Assembly (NCBI GenBank): GCA_027492205.1
Contig: JAOZFN010000006.1
Location: 7,369 to 71,368 of the forward strand
Direction: 5' to 3'
DNA length: 64,000 nucleotides
Origin: Thermoproteota archaeon
GTDB lineage: Archaea > Korarchaeota > Korarchaeia > Korarchaeales > Korarchaeaceae
This document shows, in pieces, positions 9,985 to 18,743 of this stretch (positions are counted from its first letter, which is position 1; the number at the start of each line of letters is the position of its first letter). The position numbers and the translations under genes were made by a program. Under the pieces are notes generated by a model. It searched no databases and had not been told where the DNA came from. It saw only the letters and a list, made by a program, of their open reading frames with translations.

Positions 9985-10804
9985 TGACGATCCCCCTGAT
10001 GATGTCGGTCTTCGTGATAATACCCACGAGGGTCTCCCCGTCTGGAGAGACCGGGAGCCCGCTTATCCTCCAATCCAGCATAACTCTGGCAGCCTTGGAG
10101 GCGTCCGCGTCCGGCCTAACAGTCACAACCGGGTTGCTCATCAGCTCCCCAACTGATCCGAGCTTCACCTCTCGGCTGGATCTCCCCACTCCGGTGTCGA
10201 TGACGATGAACTTCCCAGTCCTCTCGGGGGCGACGAACGCTATGTCCGTCTCGGTGAGTATTCCCCTGATCCGCCCGTCTGGACCGATCACGACCAGCCT
10301 GCTTATCCCCCTCTCCTTCATGAGCATGGCGGCCTTCTTCACGCTGTCCGTCTCTCGGACGGTGACGACGTCCCTCGTCATGAGATCCTGCACCTTGAAT
10401 CTGCCCTTCAGCTCCCTGGCGAAGTACCTGAGCAGGTCGGTCTTCGTTATGATCCCAACGACGCGGTCCCCCTCGACGACGGGCAGGCCGCTTATCCCCT
10501 TCTCCAGCATCAGCCTTGCCGCCTCCACTATTGACGAGTGGGGAGATATGGTCACGAGGTCCCTGGTCATGTACCTGCTGACGCTGGCGTTCTCCGGGCT
10601 CCTCCACCTCCAGGGAGGACCCCTCTTGGCCCACGCCTTGGCGAGGTCGTCAACGGTCACTATCCCCACGGGCCTCTCGCCGTCGACTACGAGGACCCTC
10701 TTGACCTTCCTCCCCAGCATTACGTTCTTCACGGCTCCCAGGGTGTCTTGTGGGGTGACGGCGGCCACCTCGGTGGTCATGTAGTCACCGACCTTAGCCA
10801 CCAA
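9965..10804 (-). CDS. four-CBS-domain protein
   Basis: Four CBS motifs (VGDYMTTEVAAV, VSRYMTRDLVTI, VQDLMTRDVVTV, VGELMSNPVVTV). Confidence 0.92.
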   Translation of the reverse strand: MVAKVGDYMTTEVAAVTPQDTLGAVKNVMLGRKVKRVLVVDGERPVGIVTVDDLAKAWAKRGPPWRWRSPENASVSRYMTRDLVTISPHSSIVEAARLMLEKGISGLPVVEGDRVVGIITKTDLLRYFARELKGRFKVQDLMTRDVVTVRETDSVKKAAMLMKERGISRLVVIGPDGRIRGILTETDIAFVAPERTGKFIVIDTGVGRSSREVKLGSVGELMSNPVVTVRPDADASKAARVMLDWRISGLPVSPDGETLVGIITKTDIIRGIVIGSPAE

Positions 10805-10821
10805 CTCGACTCACCCCTCAA

Positions 10822-11316
10822 TCAGACGGGGAATGTGCCTCTCCAAGAATTAGCGAGCCTCAGTCTCTCCCTCAGGATGAACACGACGTGGGGGGCCACT
10901 CTAACGACGTCCCTGGCCGAGATGACCCCAGCAACTTTACCCGCCTTGTTCACCACTATGAGCCGCCTGACGTTCTTCTCGGACATGATCCGGGCCGCCT
11001 CGATCAGATCCTCGTTCTCGTTGATGAGTATCGGGTTCTTCGTCATTATCTCCCTGACCTTCACATCTTCGGGCCTCCTACCGTCCTCCTTGGCCACGAA
11101 GCGGGTGATTATGTCCCGCTCCGTGAGGATGCCCACGAGCTTGTCACCCTCCATGACCACGACGGATCCGATGTCGTGCTCCTTCATGAGCCTGGCGGCC
11201 TCAGCCACGCTGTCGTCCGGCGCGACCGCGATGACCTTCGGCGTCATGACCTCGCTAACCTTGAGTCCCTCCTCGGAAGCGTCTTCCTCGGGGGGCGGTA
11301 CCAGCGCCCACCTCAA
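10822..11316 (-). CDS. two-CBS-domain protein
   Basis: VSEVMTPKVIAVAPDDSVAEAARLM; VREIMTKNPILINENEDLIEAARIM. Confidence 0.9.
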   Translation of the reverse strand: MRWALVPPPEEDASEEGLKVSEVMTPKVIAVAPDDSVAEAARLMKEHDIGSVVVMEGDKLVGILTERDIITRFVAKEDGRRPEDVKVREIMTKNPILINENEDLIEAARIMSEKNVRRLIVVNKAGKVAGVISARDVVRVAPHVVFILRERLRLANSWRGTFPV

Positions 11317-11332
11317 CTCTCAAACCCCCACA

Positions 11333-13225
11333 TCAACTGATCGGGGCCGCGATCCGGACCCCGCCAGAGGGCAGTAGCCTCTGGAGATCCTCCACCTCGA
11401 TCTCTGCGGGCACTCCCCTCTTCCTTGCGGCATCCCTGAGGCTCTCGATTAAAACTGTTGTGGCCCTCTCCTTTGGGAGATCGCCGGGCGCGATCTCGTA
11501 TCCAACCACCAGGTTTCCTCCGGCGCCAGGAGGCCTTGAGATTAGCTTGTATTCCCCCTTTCTCTCCATTAGACCTATCTCAAGCCTGAGCTCACCTCTC
11601 AAGTATCCTCTCTTCCCCACTATGTAGAAGGAACCCTTTGGCAGGAACATGCCCGGAGGCGCGTGGATGGAGACCTGCTCGCCGCGGACGTAGAACACGT
11701 CGGCCTGCGACAGCCCCTCTCTCCAGGCTCGCGAGTATGAGGCCGCGTAGCAGGCCGCCTCCCTCAGCGTGACCTCGTCAACCTCGGCTCCTCCAGTCTT
11801 CACTATCACGACCGCGCCTCCAGGCATATCCACGTGGAAGAACAGATCTGAAGGATCCATGTAGCGCCTCACGAGTTCCCTGTTGGTCGACGCGTCTAAC
11901 CCGGCCACCACAAGCATCCCACCAGACGAGAGGAACCACCTGAACCTCTCGTACCAAGCCCTCCTCTTCCGCCTCCTGACTTGGACCTCATACTCCGGTT
12001 CCGGTCGGGTGAGCCGACTCTCGAGGTCCTTCAAGATCTCCTCAATCCTGGCGGCCTTCTGCTCCAGCTTCTTTGCCTTTGCGTACATTCTGGAGGCATT
12101 CTCCGCCGCGGACAACCTGAGGTCAAGCTCTGCCTCGCCTGCGGATAGCCTGAGGATGACTACGCCCCTCCCCCTGTCCAGCCTGATCCCCTCGGCGAAC
12201 CGACCCTTCCTGGCCTCCTGGAGTACGGACTCGACCTCCGCCAGTTTGGTGAAGATTTCATCCGCCATCGCCCTCAGTTGGGCCGCCTCCTCCTCGTACT
12301 CGGTCTTCAGCTCCATCTGCTTCCTCAGGCCCTCTGGGGGGGTGGCGGGCCCCCGCTCCTTCGCGACCTCCTCGACTATCCTCGATGTGAGGTACGCGTC
12401 GAGCGCGGCATTCAGCCAGCCACCGACCCTCTCAGCCTCGTATCTCTCCGCCAGAACTCGGAGCGGGAAGGCGGAGAAGTCTACGTAGACTTCTCCCTCC
12501 TTGTACAGGGTGGGCTCCGCGGGCCCGCTCAACCTGGCCATCAAGTCCGTGGAGGCCCGGGCGATTCGCTCCCAGAGGTCCTCTTGTTCGCCCAACTTTG
12601 ATCTCAGGTCGGCGCCGGCCGCGAATGCCACTTCCTCAGCGTAGGGGGGGCCGATCCCGATCCTGAAGGTCAGGAACCTCCACAGCTCTGAGTCGCGGTG
12701 CGCCGCCATCTCACTCATCAGGGCGCCCACGTCAACCCCACTAGGGTTCACCGAGTCGCTCGGGGGATACTCGTACCTGACCCCCCTCTTGAGTTCCCTG
12801 GCCCTGACCTTTAGGGGCCTGGCCAGCTGAACTATGACCCCCTCCTCGTCGGTGAGCACCAGGTTGCCCCTGCCAAACAGCTCGACATGCACCCAGCCGG
12901 AGTAGTCTCCCTCGTACCGCAGGCTGGCAACCCTCTCCAGCTTCAGCTGCTCTACCTCCACTATCCTGGCGCCCTTCAGCCTCTTACGGAGCCCCATCGC
13001 GAGGGGGGTGGGGGTCTTGGGCTTGACCCAGTCGTACCCGCTCAGGTACAGGGCGCCGCCGAGCCACGTTATGAGTTCGCCCCTCCTGGCCCCTCCACCG
13101 AGCTTGAATGAGAACAGGGAGTCCGCCATCTGGTAGACCTTCTCCACCCTCAGCGGGAGGAGCTCCTCGAGTTCTCGCAGTACGAATCTGAGCTCTATTC
13201 CGGCCATCTTGAGTCTGGCCGACAT
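11333..13225 (-). CDS. NFACT/RqcH (Rqc2/NEMF-like) family protein
   Basis: ELRFVLRELEELLPLRVEKVYQ; ... YERFRWFLSSGGMLVVAGLDASTNRELVRRYMDPSDLFFHVDMPGGAVVIVK. Confidence 0.92.
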   Translation of the reverse strand: MSARLKMAGIELRFVLRELEELLPLRVEKVYQMADSLFSFKLGGGARRGELITWLGGALYLSGYDWVKPKTPTPLAMGLRKRLKGARIVEVEQLKLERVASLRYEGDYSGWVHVELFGRGNLVLTDEEGVIVQLARPLKVRARELKRGVRYEYPPSDSVNPSGVDVGALMSEMAAHRDSELWRFLTFRIGIGPPYAEEVAFAAGADLRSKLGEQEDLWERIARASTDLMARLSGPAEPTLYKEGEVYVDFSAFPLRVLAERYEAERVGGWLNAALDAYLTSRIVEEVAKERGPATPPEGLRKQMELKTEYEEEAAQLRAMADEIFTKLAEVESVLQEARKGRFAEGIRLDRGRGVVILRLSAGEAELDLRLSAAENASRMYAKAKKLEQKAARIEEILKDLESRLTRPEPEYEVQVRRRKRRAWYERFRWFLSSGGMLVVAGLDASTNRELVRRYMDPSDLFFHVDMPGGAVVIVKTGGAEVDEVTLREAACYAASYSRAWREGLSQADVFYVRGEQVSIHAPPGMFLPKGSFYIVGKRGYLRGELRLEIGLMERKGEYKLISRPPGAGGNLVVGYEIAPGDLPKERATTVLIESLRDAARKRGVPAEIEVEDLQRLLPSGGVRIAAPIS

Positions 13226-13290
13226 CTTCGCGCGGGCGCCCCGGGTCTACGTCTTTAAAGCGGAGGCGGATCGCGGACGTCCCGATAGGC

Positions 13291-14142
13291 ATGACGCTCA
13301 AGGACTCCCTGTTCTGGCTCAAGCTCTCACTGGCGTCCCTCACGGGCATCATCGCCGGCTTGATAGGCCTATCAGCTACTGAGGGTCTTACGCTCTTCTT
13401 CTTCACGGATGTCTCGGCAGGAACGGCCTTCTTGACCTGGAAGAAGGGGGCCATCTCCGAGGTGGGGATCTACAAGGCGTACAGGGAGTTCTTCATGACG
13501 TCATTCCTCGCGTACTTCCTCTTATGGACCCTGACGCTCAACCTCACAGCGGGCGGCGTGGCCCTGTACCTGGCCGCTCCCACCGCAGGGGTCCAGGAAC
13601 TCAGGCCGATCATCCCATCCGAGAACTTCCCGTACAACGTGCTCTGGATGTTGAACATCACCGACGAGACCTACACGGCGCTCATCGGATCCTGCGCCCC
13701 CCGGTCGGATATGGCTAGGCTGCGGAACCTGACGGCCTCTCTGGGAGGGGGGGGACTAACCCTGAGGACGACGGTCACAGTGCCGCAAGGCAGTTCAGTT
13801 GGTTTAGGCTGGGTGAACGTTACCTACCAGAACGAGACCGTTGCGTTGGACGTGATAGGCCTCGGCAGGCTCACCCTGGGAGTTGGAGAGGAGGTCCCCG
13901 CGGACTTAGGTGGATACCCCCTTGTAGTGGAGTCCCTGAGCGTCGGACTTGGAAGGGTGAACGTCACAATAACCGTTGGGCCGATCCCAGCCGAGACAGC
14001 CAACTTCTCCGCTGAAAAGCTCGGAGCCCTGATCTCCCGCGTCTTAGTGGAGGAAAACAGGTACTGCGTGTTCGAACCCGAGACCAGAACCTTCAAGAGG
14101 ACGCTCAGGATCGGAGACGCGTACGTGGTGGTCAGGGGTTAG
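13291..14142 (+). CDS. membrane protein: N-terminal multi-TM domain resembling EMC6/Rab5IP, fused to about 190-aa ectodomain
   Basis: KLSLASLTGIIAGLIGLSATEGLTLFFF ... FFMTSFLAYFLLWTLTLNL; downstream N-x-S/T-rich soluble part. Family assignment is tentative. Confidence 0.6.
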   Translation: MTLKDSLFWLKLSLASLTGIIAGLIGLSATEGLTLFFFTDVSAGTAFLTWKKGAISEVGIYKAYREFFMTSFLAYFLLWTLTLNLTAGGVALYLAAPTAGVQELRPIIPSENFPYNVLWMLNITDETYTALIGSCAPRSDMARLRNLTASLGGGGLTLRTTVTVPQGSSVGLGWVNVTYQNETVALDVIGLGRLTLGVGEEVPADLGGYPLVVESLSVGLGRVNVTITVGPIPAETANFSAEKLGALISRVLVEENRYCVFEPETRTFKRTLRIGDAYVVVRG

Positions 14143-14191
14143 CCGAGATCAGTTAAATCGCCGATCCCCCCTCGCAGCTCAGGGTGGCCCC

Positions 14192-14620
14192 ATGGGAAAC
14201 TTCAGGTTCCTGGAGCACGGCGCAGACGTGGCCTTCGAGGCCAGGGGAGAGAGCCTTGAAGAGCTGTTCAGGCAGGCCGCCAAGGCCATGTACGCGTCCA
14301 TGCTCAACCTGGAGAGGGTCTCCCCCAGGGAGTTCAGGACGGTGCGAGTCGATGCTCCGGACCTGGTGATACTCCTGCACGACTGGCTGTCAGAGCTGCT
14401 CTTCATAACGGACACGGAAGGGCTTGTCTTCTCCGATTTCGACGTCAAGATATCTCATGACCGCGACGGGGAGTACCTACTCGAGGCTACCGCGCATGGG
14501 GAGCCGGTGGACCCGGAGAGACACGAGGCAGTGACCGAGATCAAGGCGGTCACCTACCACGGCATGGAGGTGTACGAGGAAGGCGGAGAGTGGGTGGCCC
14601 GCGTGATCTTGGATGTCTGA
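14192..14620 (+). CDS. archease (RtcB activator family)
   Basis: FRFLEHGADVAFEARGESLEELFRQAAKAMYASML; LLHDWLSELLFITDTEGLVFSDF; EIKAVTYHGMEV. Confidence 0.93.
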   Translation: MGNFRFLEHGADVAFEARGESLEELFRQAAKAMYASMLNLERVSPREFRTVRVDAPDLVILLHDWLSELLFITDTEGLVFSDFDVKISHDRDGEYLLEATAHGEPVDPERHEAVTEIKAVTYHGMEVYEEGGEWVARVILDV

Positions 14621-14708
14621 GGGGCCATTCCAAAGTTTATTAACCGGGGCGGGGGTCGCGCCGAGAGTTGTACGGGGTTGGGCCCGTATCAAATGAGGGG
14701 TGCTACAG

Positions 14709-15830
14709 ATGCCTAGGAGGCACGGTTCACTGGCTTTCCGGCCTAGGAAGCGCGCAGCCACTCAGAAGGCCGTCTTCCGCTCCTACCCAGAGATTGAATC
14801 GAGCGGGGTCGTCCTAGCCGGCTTTCCCGGCTACAAAGCTGGCATGACCCACGTCATAATGGTTGAGGATCGACCGGGCAGGCCCACCACCGGTCAGGAG
14901 ATCGCCGTCCCCTCGACGGTCGTTGAGACCCCTCCCGTAAGGGTGATAGGGGTAAGGCCCTACGTGGGAACGCCCTACGGCCTGAAGCCCCTCACCACCT
15001 ACCTGAAGTTCGAGATAACCGGAGAGATTCGGAGGTCGATGACCCTCGGCAAGAGGGAGGGGGTCCTGACCAACGAGGACACCGCCGCCAGGAGAATAGA
15101 GGAGGGCAGGGAGTCGGTCAGGGAGGTCAGGTTGATCGTCGCCACCCAACCGAAGCTCGCCGCCCCGCCGAAGAAGAAGCCAGAAGTCCTCGAGATACCG
15201 CTGAAGGGGTCCACGGTACAGGAGCGGCTGGACAGGGCCATGGAGATGGTCGGCACGGTGGTCAGAATCTCCGACGTCTTCAAGGTGGGTCAGCTGATCG
15301 ACGTCACGGCGGTCACCAAGGGACACGGGTGGCAGGGGGTCGTCCGGAGGTTCGGCGTAGAACTCCTGCGGCACAAGGCCGGCAAGGGCAGGTGGAGGGT
15401 GGGCAGCCTCGGCTCCAGACACCCGCCCTACGTGACGTGGAGGGTGCCTCGCGCCGGCCAGACGGGCTACCACAAGAGGACCGAGTACAACAAGCGCGTC
15501 CTGCTGATGGGGCTGGCGAAGTACTCCGAGGAGGGTGAGCTCGTAGAGGAGGCGTTTCCGGACCTCAACCCACCCAGCGGCGGCTTCAGGGGTTACGGCA
15601 GGGTTAGGAGCGACTACGTTCTGCTCTCGGGGTCCGTGCCGGGGCCCGCCAAGAGGTTCGTCATGATGAGGCACCCGATAAGACCCTACACGAGGGACCT
15701 CCGAGAGCCCCGAATAATCTACGTCTCCGGCGTCGGCTATCTAGAGCAGATACTTAAGGCCAGGGCCGAGGAAGAGCAGGAGAGGGAGCAGGAGGCTCAG
15801 GCCGTGGCTGGGGGAGGTGAAGGCGAGTGA
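14709..15830 (+). CDS. rpl3: ribosomal protein uL3
   Basis: MPRRHGSLAFRPRKRA; VTKGHGWQGVVRRFGVELLRHKAGKGRWRVGSLG. Confidence 0.97.
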   Translation: MPRRHGSLAFRPRKRAATQKAVFRSYPEIESSGVVLAGFPGYKAGMTHVIMVEDRPGRPTTGQEIAVPSTVVETPPVRVIGVRPYVGTPYGLKPLTTYLKFEITGEIRRSMTLGKREGVLTNEDTAARRIEEGRESVREVRLIVATQPKLAAPPKKKPEVLEIPLKGSTVQERLDRAMEMVGTVVRISDVFKVGQLIDVTAVTKGHGWQGVVRRFGVELLRHKAGKGRWRVGSLGSRHPPYVTWRVPRAGQTGYHKRTEYNKRVLLMGLAKYSEEGELVEEAFPDLNPPSGGFRGYGRVRSDYVLLSGSVPGPAKRFVMMRHPIRPYTRDLREPRIIYVSGVGYLEQILKARAEEEQEREQEAQAVAGGGEGE

Positions 15831-16630
15831 GCGACATTAAGAGGCCCATACTCGACCTGGAGGCCCAGGTCGTTGACGAGCTGGAGCTCCCTGAGGTCTT
15901 CCTGACTCCGGTGAGGCCCGACGTGATCAGAAGGGCCTACCTATCCAGCCTCACGGCCAGGATACAGCCGCAGGGCAGGGACCCGCTCGCGGGGCTCAGG
16001 ACATCGGCCGAGTCGTGGGGCGCAGGTCACGGCGTTGCCAGGGTACCCAGGGTCAAGGGCAGGGGCTACCCAGCCGCATCGAGGGGGGCGAGGGCCGATC
16101 AGGCCGTTGGAGGCGTGAGGATACAGGCCCCGAGGGCCGACAAGGTGGTGTGGGAGAGAATCAACAGGAAGGAGCGGAGGCTGGCCATAAGGTCGGCCAT
16201 CGCGGCGACCGCCTCGCTCGAGTTGGTGTCCGCTCGGCACAGGCTGGGCGAACTCAAGGAAGTCCCAGTGGTAGTGGTAGACGATCTGGCCTCAATCCAG
16301 AAGACTAAGGACTTCCATGAGTTCTTGCTGAGGCTAGGTCTCCAAGGGGAGCTCGAGAGGCTCAAGAGGAGGTTCAGGAAGATAAGGGCTGGGAGGGGCA
16401 AGATGAGGGGCAGGGTCAGGCAGAGGGCCAAGGGACCGCTGGTGGTGTACCACGAGGACGAGGGCATATCGAGGGCGGCCAGGAACGTGCCCGGGGTCGA
16501 CGCCGTCAGCGTGAGGAACGTGGGGGTCATTCACCTTGCTCCGGGAGGGGTCCCGGGCAGGCTGACCATATGGACCGTCGGCGCCATCGAGGCCCTCAGG
16601 GAGGAGCAGGTGCCGCTCCTGAGGAGGTGA
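15827..16630 (+). CDS. rpl4: ribosomal protein uL4
   Basis: AGHGVARVPRVKGRGYPAASRGARADQAVGG; gene order. Confidence 0.96.
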   Translation: MSDIKRPILDLEAQVVDELELPEVFLTPVRPDVIRRAYLSSLTARIQPQGRDPLAGLRTSAESWGAGHGVARVPRVKGRGYPAASRGARADQAVGGVRIQAPRADKVVWERINRKERRLAIRSAIAATASLELVSARHRLGELKEVPVVVVDDLASIQKTKDFHEFLLRLGLQGELERLKRRFRKIRAGRGKMRGRVRQRAKGPLVVYHEDEGISRAARNVPGVDAVSVRNVGVIHLAPGGVPGRLTIWTVGAIEALREEQVPLLRR

Positions 16631-16637
16631 TTGAGAG

Positions 16638-16904
16638 GTGGAGTTCGACCCCTTCAAGGTGCTCATAAGGCCCGTGGCAACGGAGAAGGCCGTTCAGCTC
16701 CTCGACACCCAGAACAAGCTCGTCTTCATAGTCGACAGGAGGGCCAACAGGCTGATGATCAAGAGGGCCGTCGAGGAGGCCTTCGACGTGAAGGTGGCAA
16801 AGGTCAACGTCCTGATAACAGCCAAGGGAGAGAAGAAGGCCTACGTCAGGCTCGCCCCCGAGTACAGCGCCAGAGACGTGGCCTCTCAGCTCGGAATACT
16901 GTGA
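16638..16904 (+). CDS. rpl23: ribosomal protein uL23
   Basis: [68 protein letters not shown] start. Confidence 0.95.
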   Translation: MEFDPFKVLIRPVATEKAVQLLDTQNKLVFIVDRRANRLMIKRAVEEAFDVKVAKVNVLITAKGEKKAYVRLAPEYSARDVASQLGIL

Positions 16905-16915
16905 GGTGGTGATCG

Positions 16916-17647
16916 ATGGGTAAGAGGATCCTGGTCCAGAGGAAGGGGAGGGGCGGTATACAGTTCAGGTCTCGCGCTCACCTGAAGATAGGCCCAGCCA
17001 GGTACCCCCAGGTGGGGCTGAAGGAGAAGGTGAAGGGGAGGATCGTTGAGTTCCTCCACGAGCCCGCCAGGTGGACCCCTCTCGCCAGAGTCGTCTTGGA
17101 GACCGGCGAGGAGATAACCTACATCCCACCCGAGGGGGCCTACGTCGGCCAAGAGATCGAGATAGGCCCGAGGGCCGAACCCGTCACCGGCAACGTTCTC
17201 CCCCTGGCGGACATACCGGACGGAACGCTGGTCTGCAACGTTGAGATCAGGCCCGGGGACGGCGGGAAGATAGCCAGGAGGAGCGGGACCTACGCGCTGG
17301 TGTTCTCTCACGACGGAGACCGCGTGATCCTGAGGCTCCCCTCTGGGAAAGATAAGATAGTCTCCGCCAAGGCCAGGGCCACCATAGGCGTGGTCGCCGG
17401 CGGCGGGAGGACGGAGAAGCCCCTCCTGAAGGCGGGCAACGCGTACTATCGCGAGAGGGTTCACCCCAAGCGCTGGCCAAAGGTCAGGGGCGTCGCCATG
17501 AACGCGGCCAGCCACCCGCACGGCGGAGGATCGCACAAGAGACCTGGAAAGCCCACCACGGTACCGAGAACGGCTCCTCCAGGCCAGAAGGTCGGGCACA
17601 TAGCCGCCAGGAAGACCGGAAGGGCCAAGAAGCGCGCCAAGCTGTAG
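16916..17647 (+). CDS. rpl2: ribosomal protein uL2
   Basis: MGKRILVQRKGRGG; RGVAMNAASHPHGGGSHKRPGKPTTVPRTAPPGQKVG. Confidence 0.97.
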   Translation: MGKRILVQRKGRGGIQFRSRAHLKIGPARYPQVGLKEKVKGRIVEFLHEPARWTPLARVVLETGEEITYIPPEGAYVGQEIEIGPRAEPVTGNVLPLADIPDGTLVCNVEIRPGDGGKIARRSGTYALVFSHDGDRVILRLPSGKDKIVSAKARATIGVVAGGGRTEKPLLKAGNAYYRERVHPKRWPKVRGVAMNAASHPHGGGSHKRPGKPTTVPRTAPPGQKVGHIAARKTGRAKKRAKL

Positions 17648-17657
17648 AGAACCAAAC

Positions 17658-17665
17658 CTTATATG
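17658..17665 (+). promoter_or_regulatory. candidate TATA box (CTTATATG) for rps19
   Basis: Centred about 27 nt before ATG 17689, consistent with a leaderless transcript. Confidence 0.5.
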
Positions 17666-17688
17666 AGGCAGCGTGATGGGGTTTGAGG

Positions 17689-18084
17689 ATGCCCAAGGAA
17701 TTCACTTACAGGGGGTACACGCTGGAGCAGCTCACCCAGATGACGTTCGATGAGCTGGCGGGGGTCATGCCGGCGAGGATAAGGAGAACCCTCAGGAGGG
17801 GGCTGTCGCCCGAGAACAAGAAGCTGCTGGAGAAGATCAGGAAGTACAAGGTCGCGGGCGTGAACAAAGTGATAAGGACCCACAGGAGGGACATGCCCGT
17901 CCTCCCTGAGATGGTGGGCACGAAGATCGCCGTTCACAACGGGAAGGAGTTTGTGGAGGTCCAGATCACCCCAGAGATGATAGGGCACTACCTCGGCGAG
18001 TTCGCCATGACCAACAGGGTAGTCCAGCACGGCCAGCCTGGCAAGGGAGCCACCAGGTCCAGCAAGTACGTGCCCCTCAAGTGA
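17689..18084 (+). CDS. rps19: ribosomal protein uS19
   Basis: [59 protein letters not shown]. Confidence 0.97.
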   Translation: MPKEFTYRGYTLEQLTQMTFDELAGVMPARIRRTLRRGLSPENKKLLEKIRKYKVAGVNKVIRTHRRDMPVLPEMVGTKIAVHNGKEFVEVQITPEMIGHYLGEFAMTNRVVQHGQPGKGATRSSKYVPLK

Positions 18085-18180
18085 GGGCTTCAGCCCCTCG
18101 TCACCACCGGCCCGGCCATCCGGGGGCGGGCCCTCACCTACTTCACACACTTTTTATCCGGGGTAAGCAGTATTTGATGG

Positions 18181-18272
18181 GCCGGGGTAGCCTAGCCCGG
18201 ACCAAGGCGCCGGCCTTGAGAGCCGGTGGCCCCTCGGGGGCCGCGTGGGTTCAAATCCCACCCCCGGCGCCA
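18181..18272 (+). tRNA. tRNA-Ser (anticodon TGA), CCA encoded
   Basis: GCCGGGG/CCCCGGC acceptor, anticodon loop CTTGAGA, long variable arm, GTGGGTTCAAATCCCAC T-arm, GCCA 3' end. Confidence 0.95.
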
Positions 18273-18344
18273 CCCCTCCTTCAGCGACCGCGAAGGTCGA
18301 TGGATGGCGACGGGAGCGGCAAGGAGTGAAAAAGGAGCGATTGA

Positions 18345-18372
18345 CGTGATGCTGGCTCACGCCAGCATCACG
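18345..18372 (-). terminator. perfect 12-bp hairpin at the 3' end of rps10, followed on the minus strand by a T5 tract (18329-18333)
   Basis: CGTGATGCTGGC-TCAC-GCCAGCATCACG read directly; rps10 stop codon lies in the 4-nt loop. Function as terminator or stabiliser is inferred. Confidence 0.6.
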
Positions 18373-18671
18373 ATGCTGATCTTGACGTCTTCGGGTATGG
18401 AGATACCCATTATCCTCCGGATGAACCTCTCGTCCGGGTTGAGGACGTCTATGATCCTCTTGTGTATCCTCAGTTCAAACCTGTCGTACCTGTTCGTGCC
18501 CTCCCCCGACGGGTTCCGGAGCGTCGTGACCCTCAGCCTCTTAGTGGGCAGGGGGATGGGGCCCCGAATTCTGACGCCCATCTTCTCGGCGACCTCGCGA
18601 AACTCCCTCGCGGTGGACTCCAAGCTGCTCACGTTGGTGCTGACCAGCTCTATCCTCAACCTCTCCACCAT
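18357..18671 (-). CDS. rps10: ribosomal protein uS10
   Basis: RIELVSTNVSSLESTAREFREVAEKMGVRIRGPIPLPTKRLRVTTLRNPSGEGTNRYDRFELRIHKRIID. Confidence 0.97.
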   Translation of the reverse strand: MVERLRIELVSTNVSSLESTAREFREVAEKMGVRIRGPIPLPTKRLRVTTLRNPSGEGTNRYDRFELRIHKRIIDVLNPDERFIRRIMGISIPEDVKISIVMLA

Positions 18672-18743
18672 ACTCTATCCCGTCCCTCGCAGGCCCTACT
18701 CATTACTCGCCGCAAATAAAAGGGTGGGGGGAGGATCGACCCC

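Noticed and set aside
18148-18156. CTTTTTATC as terminator for rps19
   Set aside because: Equally well placed as the TATA box for tRNA-Ser (about 27 nt upstream), so not called exclusively as a terminator.
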